A DNA stretch of 64,000 nt from Planctomycetaceae bacterium (GTDB lineage Bacteria; Planctomycetota; Phycisphaerae; UBA1845; UTPLA1). Location of the stretch: assembly GCA_006969385.1 (NCBI GenBank), contig CP030884.1, forward strand, positions 3,962,249 to 4,026,248, given 5' to 3'. Shown in pieces: positions 56,249 to 64,000 of this stretch (within the stretch, counting starts at the first letter, position 1; every line of letters starts with the position of its first letter). Under the pieces are notes generated by a model. The model saw only the letters and a list, made by a program, of their open reading frames with translations. It was not told the origin of the DNA and ran no database searches. The translations under genes were made by a program, and so were the position numbers.

Positions 56249-57301
56249 ATGACGCGCGAACGAATTATCTCCGGCGAACAACGCGACGAACGCGAGGAGC
56301 AGTCCAACTGGGCGTTGCGACCGCGCAGTCTCGATGAATGGGTGGGGCAGCGCGCGACGATCGAGCAACTCAAGATTGCGCTCGATGCCGCCAAGCAGCG
56401 CGGCGAACCGCTCGAACACGTGTTGATGGATGGCCCGCCGGGGCTCGGTAAGACCACGCTCGCGCACGTCATCGCCGAAGAGTTGGGCGTGGCCGATGGC
56501 ATTCGCGTGACCAGCGGCCCGGCCATCGTGAAGCAGGGCGAGTTGATGAGCACGCTCACCAATCTGCGCGAAGGCGATATCCTCTTCGTCGATGAAATTC
56601 ATCGGCTCAACAAGGTCGTCGAGGAGTTTCTCTATCCCGCGATGGAAGATTTTCGCGTGGATTACACCATCGAAGGCGGCGTCGGCGGGCGCACGGTTAA
56701 CTTCAAACTTGCCCGCTTCACATTGATCGGTGCCACCACACGCGCCGGCATGCTCACGGCGGCCATGCGCGATCGCTTCGGTCTGCGATATCACCTCGAT
56801 TTTTACGATCCGCCCGAGTTGGAAGAGATCATTCGTCGTTCGGCCGCGCGGTTAGGCGTCGAATACGACGAAGATGCCCTGCACGCCATCGCCGAGCGCG
56901 CCCGCGGCACGCCGCGCGTGGCCAATCGCCTGCTCAAGCGCATGCGCGATTACGCCCAAGTGCGCGCACAAGGGCGCATCACGAAGATCGTGGTCGACCA
57001 AGCGCTCAAAATTGAAGAAATCGACCACGCGGGGTTAGATCGTCTGGATCGTTCGTATCTGGCGGCTCTGATCGAAACGTACAAGGGCGGCCCAGCCGGT
57101 ATCGAAGCTATCGCCGCGACGATGGGGCAAGCACGCGACACGCTGGAAGACATGGTCGAACCGTTCCTACTGCAGCGGCGGCTCATCACGCGCACCCGCC
57201 AAGGCCGCTGCGCCACGCGCGCGGCGTACGAGCATTTGGGGCTGACGGTGCCGACGGATGTCGAGAAGAAGAATTCGGATGATCAGGAGAGTTTGTTTTA
57301 A
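56249..57301 (+). CDS. ruvB: Holliday junction ATP-dependent DNA helicase RuvB
   Basis: RuvB drives branch migration as a hexameric AAA+ ring. The 350-residue protein has LRPRSLDEWVGQ, Walker A DGPPGLGKTTLA, Walker B LFVDEIHRLN, the arginine-finger region GATTRAGMLTAAMRDRFG and a C-terminal winged-helix with QRRLITRTRQGR. All match the family. Translation probably starts at the ATG at 56249; the preceding 150 bases hold a repeat and no long leader. Confidence 0.97.
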   Translation: MTRERIISGEQRDEREEQSNWALRPRSLDEWVGQRATIEQLKIALDAAKQRGEPLEHVLMDGPPGLGKTTLAHVIAEELGVADGIRVTSGPAIVKQGELMSTLTNLREGDILFVDEIHRLNKVVEEFLYPAMEDFRVDYTIEGGVGGRTVNFKLARFTLIGATTRAGMLTAAMRDRFGLRYHLDFYDPPELEEIIRRSAARLGVEYDEDALHAIAERARGTPRVANRLLKRMRDYAQVRAQGRITKIVVDQALKIEEIDHAGLDRLDRSYLAALIETYKGGPAGIEAIAATMGQARDTLEDMVEPFLLQRRLITRTRQGRCATRAAYEHLGLTVPTDVEKKNSDDQESLF

Positions 57302-57335
57302 TCTTCCTTCGCCTACCCATTTGAATTTTTATCGC

Positions 57336-57863
57336 TCAGCCCCTCGGTTGATATGATAAGCCGCATTGTTCGAGTTCTTGATTGATCGGATGATCCACGC
57401 GATCGATCCAATCGATCGATTCTTCCGGCGACATATCGGTTGCCACATCAACGATCTCCAGAAATTCCGCCGGCACCCAGCTCAACAGGAAACTGTAATG
57501 TTTCCGCGTTCCGCTTTCCTCAATAAAAGTCACCCAAGTATCCCAGCCCGGTACATTCGCATAATTGACGAAGCCCTCACTTTCGGTTTCTTCCATACCA
57601 TTTCGCATATTGATGTCTGGGTACGTCACCAATAATCGACCGCCGGCAAGGGATTGTGCGGGCATAATCGACCGGTCATTGAGGAAAAACCGCCGCGCTT
57701 CTATCACCTTGTTGACCAATTCAACGCGGCTAGCAATATCGAGTTCGGCGTAGGCCAAATTTGATGAGCGAAATGATGTTTTCGGATTCCACGGTTTCGG
57801 TATGCGCGTACACCATGCAATGGCTTCGGCTAATGAAACCCGAAATTCGTTTGTCACGAGCAT
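57336..57863 (-). CDS. Hypothetical protein
   Basis: This 175-residue soluble protein has no signal peptide, membrane segment or motif I recognise. It is moderately acidic, with SFRSSNLAYAELDIASRVELVNKVIEARRFFL at the N-terminal half and WIDRVDHPINQELEQCG near the end. Nothing in the sequence suggests catalysis. It is 55 bases downstream of the ADP-ribosylglycohydrolase gene on the same strand and probably co-transcribed. Confidence 0.65.
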   Translation of the reverse strand: MLVTNEFRVSLAEAIAWCTRIPKPWNPKTSFRSSNLAYAELDIASRVELVNKVIEARRFFLNDRSIMPAQSLAGGRLLVTYPDINMRNGMEETESEGFVNYANVPGWDTWVTFIEESGTRKHYSFLLSWVPAEFLEIVDVATDMSPEESIDWIDRVDHPINQELEQCGLSYQPRG

Positions 57864-57918
57864 GATATGGCCCTCCGGCTATCCTGAAACTGCTGGATCG
57901 GGATTGGCCCATGCTATC

Positions 57919-58809
57919 CTATCGAATGGCCGCAAGCGAATTCGCAAGCGCTGCTATCTCTGTGTGTTCTTCCAATTGGCGTATCAAGGCCGTCGGCAAC
58001 CCGTCATGGCCGAGCCGTGCGCCCATGATCTGTCCCGCCATTGATGCAATCGTGTCGGTGTCACCACCGCAAGCGATGAGTTCCTTTAACACGCCTTCGA
58101 ATCCGATCTCATCGAGTTTCGTCGTGCCAAGAATCGCAAGTGCTACCGAATCTGCGGCGTAACCGCTGCTGCCAAATTTGAGAGCGAATTCTGCGGCAGT
58201 TGAGCAGTGATGCTCGACAACATTGTGCAGTCGATCGCGCGTGACGCTATCGGGCAGTTGTCGATGCACGTGCGCCACTAGCTCTGTCATTGGCAATTCA
58301 CCATTCGCAGCGCTCTGAACGGCAAGCGCAACTGCCAACGCGGCGGCGTATGCTTCCTCATGTTGATGCGTAATGCGGGCGATATCGCGGAGTAATCGCC
58401 GTTGATCGAAGTTGTTTAGATCGAGGAAAAAGGCGACCGGTGCGATCCGCATCGCTGCGCCGTTTCCCGCCGCACGCTCGCCCTTCGCCCCTGTCAACGC
58501 CCAATGATGACCGGCGGTGAGTTCTTGCAACGCCTTAAACGTACTCGCGCCAAGGCCCGTCAGACGACGTTCGCGAAACCAACGGGCCATCGCCGCCGCA
58601 ATGATAGCGGGCTCCACCCGACCGGTGGCAATGATGCCTTCGCAAGTCGCAAGCGTGAGCTGCGTGTCATCGGTCAGGCGCGGCGCGACGGTGAACTCGA
58701 CTTCGCGAGGGGCCGATTGCCCTTCATAACAACTGCCAAAGCCATCGCCGATCGCACCGCCCAGCAGGCAACCCGCGATTTGATCGAGCCTGTCCGGTCT
58801 GGCTTTCAT
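57919..58809 (-). CDS. ADP-ribosylglycohydrolase family protein
   Basis: The 296-residue all-helical enzyme matches the ADP-ribosylhydrolase (DraG/ARH) family. Key motifs are GCLLGGAIGDGFG at the N-terminus, LTDDTQLTLATCEGI (metal-binding Thr-Asp-Asp) and the C-terminal CGGDTDTIASMAGQIMGARLG, which carries the second metal cluster. Such enzymes use Mg2+ or Mn2+ to remove ADP-ribose from protein or other targets; the target here is unknown. It lies 84 bases downstream of secA. Confidence 0.9.
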   Translation of the reverse strand: MKARPDRLDQIAGCLLGGAIGDGFGSCYEGQSAPREVEFTVAPRLTDDTQLTLATCEGIIATGRVEPAIIAAAMARWFRERRLTGLGASTFKALQELTAGHHWALTGAKGERAAGNGAAMRIAPVAFFLDLNNFDQRRLLRDIARITHQHEEAYAAALAVALAVQSAANGELPMTELVAHVHRQLPDSVTRDRLHNVVEHHCSTAAEFALKFGSSGYAADSVALAILGTTKLDEIGFEGVLKELIACGGDTDTIASMAGQIMGARLGHDGLPTALIRQLEEHTEIAALANSLAAIR

Positions 58810-58893
58810 CGTTTATGCCACCGCGCGTTCTTCATTACGGCTCCATGCGGCCACAGGCCGCGGCTCCGTCGTTGGTTCGCCTCGGCACCGCCA

Positions 58894-61800
58894 TCACGCC
58901 TTGCCGCAACACTGCTTATATTTCTTCCCGCTACCGCACGGGCAGGGCGAGTTGCGGCCGACCTTGGGAACGTCGCGTTTGATTTGCTCGACCTTTTGCT
59001 CTTGGTTCTGAGCGCGCATGGCCGCGTCGCGATCGCGCGAAACGCCGGAGAAACCGAGGTTTGTCGACGCATCGTGACGAGCGGCAGCGTTACCGTAACG
59101 GTTGCGCATTTGCTCGTTGCCGCTTAACCGCGCGCGGAAGATGATGCCGGTGACCTTGTCTTCGATGCCCGCAAGCATTTCGTTGAAGATCGCCGTGCCT
59201 TCCTTTTTGTAGGCGATCTTCGGATCCTGCTCGGCATACCCGCGATAGCCGATGGTCTCCTTGAGCAGATCGATCGCGTGCATGTGTTCTTTCCATGCCT
59301 GATCGTAAATCTGGATGAGGACGTATCGTTCGAGGCGCGTCAGTTCGTCGCGCAACAGCGCGCGGCCAAAGGTGATCAGCGCATCCTCTGTCGAGTCCAC
59401 CTCGTCGAAAATCGATTCATCGAAAGCGGGGCCGAAGCGTTCGCGCGCCCATTCGATCAGCTTGGCTTTGTCGCTGCCGCCGTTGCGGCTAATGGCTTGC
59501 TCGACTTCGCTGCGCAGATGCCCGTTGTTGAGATATTCCTTGTTAAGTTTGAATAGCTCGTCGGCAACTTCACCGATGGGACGTTTCTGCACGTTGTCGA
59601 CTGTCCAGCCGAGCCCGAATTTCTGATTGGCCCATTGCACGAGGGCATCGGCGGCGTAGGCGCTCTCGAAGTTCCCCTCCTTTACGGTGCGTTCGAGAAT
59701 CCACTCGACCGGATAGGTTTCTTCGCGCTGCTTGTAGGCCTTGCGAATCGCATCGCGCAGGCGATCGACCAGTTCTTCCGATTCGAGGTCTTCGAAACCG
59801 GTGTAATCGAGATCGAGCCCGAACTTCTGATGGGCCCAGCCAATCATCACCTTCTTGCCGAAGGATTCGTCCATGAACTTTTCGATCGGTCGCAGGTCGT
59901 AGTCGTCGTACTTGGCTTCCGCCGCTTCGACCAGATGATCCTGCACTTCTTCGACAGACATTTCTTTGAGCTGATTCTGCGAGAGCTTGGAATCGAAGCG
60001 TTGCGACGCCCACTTCTGCAGACCGCGAATATCCCACTGGCCTTCAGGTACTTCGGGGCCCATGTATTCCCCGACCTGAATGGCGATCTGGGCGCGGGCT
60101 TCGTCCTTGGCGTTGGCGCGAATGATCTTCTCGGTGCCGAGTTGATTGTGGATGTCGATGCTCTTCGGGTCGAGCGCGCATTCGAGTTCGCTGCGCGTCC
60201 ATTCGCACACGCATTCGTGCGGGTAATACTTGGCGAGGAACTTTTCGGCGGCGGTGTCGATGGTGTTATCGATCATGCGCCAGATTAGTTCGACCATCAC
60301 TTCCGATTTACCGGGGCGCGATGCGGAGAGAATCTTCTGCCGTTCTTCGTAGAAGATTTTGCGCTGATGGTCCATCACCTCGTCGTATTCGAGCAGATTC
60401 TTTCGAATCCCAAAGTTGCGTTCTTCGACCTTCTTCTGCGCGCCTTCAATGCTGCGGCTCACCTGCTTGTGTTCGATCGACATGCCGTCTTCAAAGCCGA
60501 AGCGCTCGAGGAATTTCAGCATGCGCTCGCCCATGAAGTTCTTCATGAGCGTATCGCTGAGCGACAGGAAGAAGCGGCTTGAGCCGGGGTCGCCCTGACG
60601 ACCTGAGCGACCGCGCAACTGGTTATCGATGCGGCGCGACTCGTGCCGTTCGGTGCCGACGATGTGCAAACCACAGGGCACGTTGAGCGAACAAACTTTG
60701 CGGCCCATTTCCGGGAAGCGCGGATCGACTTTGGGCTTCCAACAGTGGGCGCAGTTCGTCTTCGGGTCGTAGTCGGGGCAGCTGATGCAGCACTTGGTGC
60801 CGATCACGCCGCTTTCGTGCCAACCGTATTTGCTCGGATCGCTCGCACCTTCGGGCGGACCGAGATCGCCTATGCACTTTTCGTGAACGACGCCGGGCGC
60901 TAGTTTGATGTCGGTACCGCGGCCCGCCATGTTGGTCGCGATGGTGACGTTGCCCATCGGCGTTTTGTCTTTACCGCGCGTGGGGATGTAGGTTTGACCC
61001 GCCTTGGTAACGATTTCGGCTTCGCGCGCGTGCTGCTTGGCGTTGAGCACTTCATGTTCGATGCCGTAGCGTTTGGTTAGCGCACGCGAGAGTTTCTCCG
61101 AATCTTCAATCGAAATGGTACCGACGAGTACCGGTCGGCCGCGCGCGAGGTCGCCCATGCAACGGTCGTAGGCGGCGGTCAGCACTGCCGGATCGGCTTC
61201 CTTATTGGAGCGCCATTCTTCCAGCGCTTTGTCGATTACATCCGTCGATTCGCCGGTCTTTTGCAACACGCCACGGAGATTCTTTAGCAGCGGCTCCATC
61301 ACGAACGGATCGCTGGTGCGACCGGCCGAATGGATGTCGTGAATCTCTTCGACGATCGCGTTGAACTTGTCTTCGATCGTCTTGTAAATACGGTCGTTAT
61401 GGTCCTGCCGATTGACGGGGCGGTTGGTCGGAATCGCCACCACATCTAGCTTGTAGATCTTCATGAACTCGTCGGCTTCGGTCATGGCGGTACCCGTCAT
61501 GCCCGCTAGGTTGCCGTAGAGTTTGAAGAAGTTTTGCAGCGTGATCGTGGCAAGCGTTTGCGTCTCTTCTTTGACCTTGACGCTTTCCTTCGCTTCGACA
61601 GCCTGGTGTAAACCGTCCGACCATTGCCGACCGTGCATTAAACGACCGGTGAACGAGTCGACAATGATGACTTCGCCATCTTTAACGACGTAATCGACAT
61701 CGTGTTCGTACACGACGTGAGCGCGGACGGCGTTTTCGATCAGGTGGGGCCATTCCATGTTGGCACCAACGTAAAGCGAACCGACACCGAGTTGTTCCTG

Positions 61801-62895
61801 CGCGATCGTGATACCGTCGTGCGTAATCGCGACGCTTTTGCGCTCTTTAGCGACGACGTAAATCATCTGGTGGCCGATGGCCTCGGCTTCTTCTTCGTTA
61901 ATCCATTCGGGGTCGTTTTTAAATTTGGCGAGCGCGTCGTTAAACTTGGGGTGCTCGGTAAAGCCTTTGGGGGGGCTGTCTCCCCATTCCTTCAGCCGCG
62001 CTTGGGTAGCACGCTGGGCCTCTTGCTGCTTGTTAATCAACACACGCGCGACGGCGTCGGCGGTACGGTAGCGCGTGACGTCATCTTCGGCGGGGCCGCT
62101 GATGATGAGCGGCGTCCGCGCTTCGTCGATCAAAATCGAGTCCACTTCGTCCACCACGGTGAAGTCGAGCCGACCCTGCACCTGGTCTTCCAGCCGCGTC
62201 TTCATGTTGTCGCGCAGGTAGTCGAAACCGAACTCGCTGTTGGTGCCGTAGGTGATGTCGCAACCGTAAGCGGCGCGGCGAATGCCCTCGTGGCCACCGG
62301 GATCGACCTGCCCTTGAATGTAGCCGACGGTCATGCCGACTAACTCGAAGATTGGCTGTGCGAATTCGGCGTCGCGTTTAACGAGGTAGTCGTTGACGGT
62401 AACGATGTGGGCCTTTTTGCCCTGAAGGACTTTCAGATATGCGGCCGGGTGACAAACAATCGTCTTGCCTTCGCCGGTTTTCATTTCGGCGATGGTGCCG
62501 TGGTAAAGCACCTGCGCCCCGATCAACTGACAATCAAAGTGGCGGTGCTTTTTGGCCCGGCGCGAGGCTTCGCGAATAACGGCGAACGCTTCGGGCAACA
62601 GTTCTTCCGGATCGGTCCCGTCGGCCAGCTTTTCGCGCAGGCGATCGGAATGCTCGCGCAGGTCAGCCGAAAGCTCTACGCGCATCTTCTGCAACGCACT
62701 TTCGCGTTCTTCGGGTTCGAGATCTTCGGCGACGCGCTTGGCTCGGTCGGCAAAGCGCGCGTCGTAATCGCCGCGCAGCTCGGCCTCGAACCGTCCGGAT
62801 TCGAGCGCGATTTCTTGATACTTCTTGACGATACGATCGTTGCGGGTTCCGAATACCTTGCGGAAGCCCGTGCCGACGCTGGAGAGAATGCCCAT
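58894..62895 (-). CDS. secA: Protein translocase subunit SecA (extended form)
   Basis: SecA is the ATPase motor of the Sec pathway. The protein has 1333 residues, far longer than the usual 800-950. Walker A (MKTGEGKT at 138-145), VVDEVDSILIDEARTPL, GTAMTEADEF and GTERHESRRIDNQLRGRSGRQGDPG are intact, and the C-terminus has the zinc-binding SEC-C motif (CPCGSGKKYKQCC). A Cys-rich insert with eight cysteines lies at about 667-745 (CCISC...CAHC), between GRGTDIKL and GLHIVGTER. The helical scaffold/wing region contains four repeats beginning WA-x-x-[KR]-F at about 961, 1020, 1087 and 1148. It follows two small membrane-protein genes on the same strand. Confidence 0.93.
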   Translation of the reverse strand: MGILSSVGTGFRKVFGTRNDRIVKKYQEIALESGRFEAELRGDYDARFADRAKRVAEDLEPEERESALQKMRVELSADLREHSDRLREKLADGTDPEELLPEAFAVIREASRRAKKHRHFDCQLIGAQVLYHGTIAEMKTGEGKTIVCHPAAYLKVLQGKKAHIVTVNDYLVKRDAEFAQPIFELVGMTVGYIQGQVDPGGHEGIRRAAYGCDITYGTNSEFGFDYLRDNMKTRLEDQVQGRLDFTVVDEVDSILIDEARTPLIISGPAEDDVTRYRTADAVARVLINKQQEAQRATQARLKEWGDSPPKGFTEHPKFNDALAKFKNDPEWINEEEAEAIGHQMIYVVAKERKSVAITHDGITIAQEQLGVGSLYVGANMEWPHLIENAVRAHVVYEHDVDYVVKDGEVIIVDSFTGRLMHGRQWSDGLHQAVEAKESVKVKEETQTLATITLQNFFKLYGNLAGMTGTAMTEADEFMKIYKLDVVAIPTNRPVNRQDHNDRIYKTIEDKFNAIVEEIHDIHSAGRTSDPFVMEPLLKNLRGVLQKTGESTDVIDKALEEWRSNKEADPAVLTAAYDRCMGDLARGRPVLVGTISIEDSEKLSRALTKRYGIEHEVLNAKQHAREAEIVTKAGQTYIPTRGKDKTPMGNVTIATNMAGRGTDIKLAPGVVHEKCIGDLGPPEGASDPSKYGWHESGVIGTKCCISCPDYDPKTNCAHCWKPKVDPRFPEMGRKVCSLNVPCGLHIVGTERHESRRIDNQLRGRSGRQGDPGSSRFFLSLSDTLMKNFMGERMLKFLERFGFEDGMSIEHKQVSRSIEGAQKKVEERNFGIRKNLLEYDEVMDHQRKIFYEERQKILSASRPGKSEVMVELIWRMIDNTIDTAAEKFLAKYYPHECVCEWTRSELECALDPKSIDIHNQLGTEKIIRANAKDEARAQIAIQVGEYMGPEVPEGQWDIRGLQKWASQRFDSKLSQNQLKEMSVEEVQDHLVEAAEAKYDDYDLRPIEKFMDESFGKKVMIGWAHQKFGLDLDYTGFEDLESEELVDRLRDAIRKAYKQREETYPVEWILERTVKEGNFESAYAADALVQWANQKFGLGWTVDNVQKRPIGEVADELFKLNKEYLNNGHLRSEVEQAISRNGGSDKAKLIEWARERFGPAFDESIFDEVDSTEDALITFGRALLRDELTRLERYVLIQIYDQAWKEHMHAIDLLKETIGYRGYAEQDPKIAYKKEGTAIFNEMLAGIEDKVTGIIFRARLSGNEQMRNRYGNAAARHDASTNLGFSGVSRDRDAAMRAQNQEQKVEQIKRDVPKVGRNSPCPCGSGKKYKQCCGKA

Positions 62896-63017
62896 GATGT
62901 TGCCCTTGGCTGCATTTAGAACGGGAGCACGCGCAATCGTGCATCACCGAGTTGGATTATCTGAATACGAAACGTGAAAACGCGACTAGACGGCGCTGCG
63001 ATGGAGAAATTTAAGAG

Positions 63018-63371
63018 CTAGCGCGATCGGCTGCCGCTGCAACGGGCAACCTGAAGATATGCGTGCTGTCGTGGTCGTAACGTGTCGGTCGCTTGTTTGC
63101 GAACACGCAAGGGTGTTGCGAAATGGACCGTCGCAACTTTGCCTACGTTGCGCCGCAATAGCAAGATGCATAACACGAAAATGGCGAGACTCACGCCCGC
63201 AACCGGCATATCGAGTTGCGGTACCGGCGTGACGGAGCGCACCATCGCCGTCGTCGATACCTGCCAGGCATCGATCGGTCCCTGCGAGAGCAGGGCGGCT
63301 TCGGCAGCGAGTAATGCGGCCAATAAGGCCAATTGCCGCGCGCGTTGTCGATCTCTCACCGGTTTCACCAT
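63018..63371 (-). CDS. Hypothetical membrane protein
   Basis: The internal ATG at 63371 gives 117 residues, with two hydrophobic stretches (about 10-30 and 55-77) joined by a polar loop. The C-terminus is very basic. No motif or family is recognised. It precedes secA by about 120 bases on the same strand. The ORF is open upstream to 63407, where the extra residues look ordinary, so the start is uncertain. Confidence 0.5.
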   Translation of the reverse strand: MVKPVRDRQRARQLALLAALLAAEAALLSQGPIDAWQVSTTAMVRSVTPVPQLDMPVAGVSLAIFVLCILLLRRNVGKVATVHFATPLRVRKQATDTLRPRQHAYLQVARCSGSRSR

Positions 63372-63456
63372 TGTGTAGATGATATCGGCAGAAGTGGGCA
63401 GCGGCAATTTAGATTTGCGGGGTCTGTTTAGAGCTTCTGATAGGACGATACCGGGC

Positions 63457-63843
63457 TCAATCGGCGTTGCTGCCGACGAATTCGCTCTGAATCAGCGGGG
63501 GGGCCTTAAACGCAAAGTCCTTTGCCGGCTGCACCGCTCTGGCCTCGCGCTCGCGGCCGATGGCCCGTTGCTCGACGCTGCGGGGTAGGCGACGCCCGAC
63601 CTCTCCCGCCCGATAGGCTTCCTTCACGGCTCCGCGCAGGGCGAGCGTCATCATGTAAAACGTGGCAACGCTCGACGCGGCAGCAATCACAAACGGCGAC
63701 ACACGCCCGGCGTAGGTATTGATGGCCCAGACCGTGATGAACACGGCGCAGGCACTACCCACGAAGCCGAGCAGGGTTCGCTTGGCAAAGATGATGCGAT
63801 AGCGTTGCACGTACGTACACTCCCTCGGGTGACCTTCATCCAA
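63457..63843 (-). CDS. Hypothetical membrane protein
   Basis: The 128-residue protein has two adjacent hydrophobic stretches (about 24-43 and 50-70) after a short polar N-terminus, then a charged, Arg-rich soluble tail. I recognise no family. It lies 50-85 bases upstream of the next small membrane-protein gene, in the same direction, and both could be co-transcribed with secA. Confidence 0.55.
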   Translation of the reverse strand: MDEGHPRECTYVQRYRIIFAKRTLLGFVGSACAVFITVWAINTYAGRVSPFVIAAASSVATFYMMTLALRGAVKEAYRAGEVGRRLPRSVEQRAIGREREARAVQPAKDFAFKAPPLIQSEFVGSNAD

Positions 63844-64000
63844 GAAATCGGTGTTTCCCCGTCCAAACGGTACGATTTGGGCTCGAAATTCTTGTCGGTG
63901 CCGATGCGGATGCTAAAAAACGCCCCCTTTATGGGCCACGTCGAGGGACAGCCAGGATGTCAATGCTCGTCTGCAGACCGTAGTAGCGGGTCAAGAACTC
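63844..64000. promoter_or_regulatory. Right-edge upstream region
   Basis: The last 157 bases precede the minus-strand membrane gene and probably hold its promoter. No complete gene, promoter box or terminator can be assigned with confidence. Confidence 0.25.

Overview
The window looks like the chromosome of a planctomycete, probably close to Phycisphaerae. Several lines of evidence point that way: two secreted proteins with a C-terminal PEP-CTERM sorting tail, a large secreted protein with calcium-binding repeats and a dockerin-like end, a membrane protein ending in a CPxCGY...CPECG ribbon, an unusually long SecA with a SEC-C tail, and a PUFA-synthase-like megasynthase. I found no rRNA, tRNA, CRISPR array, transposase or phage gene. 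The phylum is inferred from these families, not proven.

Layout. 0-5 kb (minus strand) is a division/cell-wall block: BshC-like protein, RsmH, a LysM membrane protein and an FtsL-like protein; a GT2 glycosyltransferase lies upstream. 5-16 kb holds dispersed genes: HAD dehalogenase, two membrane proteins (one an apparently inactive M48 relative), an HMA lipoprotein, a MOSC protein, a TIGR01777 epimerase, and a two-gene unit of an ATP-grasp ligase and a zinc metallopeptidase. 15-33 kb holds PEP-CTERM proteins, PrmC, a GT9 glycosyltransferase with an apparent frameshift, a DUF1579 protein divergent from an NhaD-type antiporter, an SRPBCC protein, a GNAT-nitrilase fusion, a 1000-residue beta-propeller-like protein, an MFS permease, a CAP lipoprotein and a HerA-like ATPase. 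33-51 kb holds IspH followed by a 16-kb three-gene pfa (PUFA/polyketide synthase) operon. 51-57 kb holds dapF (apparently frameshifted), a VOC protein, ispF, cysS and ruvC-ruvA-ruvB. 57-64 kb (minus) holds an ADP-ribosylglycohydrolase, SecA and small membrane proteins.

The pfa operon is the main biosynthetic system. It encodes a stand-alone enoyl reductase (PfaD-like), a KS-AT-ACP-ACP-KR-DH protein (PfaA-like) and a KS-CLF-AT-DH-DH protein (PfaC-like). The subunit layout resembles myxobacterial Pfa1-3 more than the Shewanella pfaA-E type. The phosphopantetheinyl transferase it needs is not in the window.

The most unusual feature is a set of short palindromic repeats inserted inside protein-coding genes. 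A 29-bp GCCCC-AGA-GGGGC hairpin element occurs four times: twice in PfaC linkers, once in dapF and once between genes. A 19-bp CAYCGGTT-RCA-AACCGRTG hairpin occurs three times in the GT9 gene, with a compensatory base change. Both dapF and the GT9 gene carry an apparent one-base deletion in or near these repeats. The pattern recalls Rickettsia palindromic elements.
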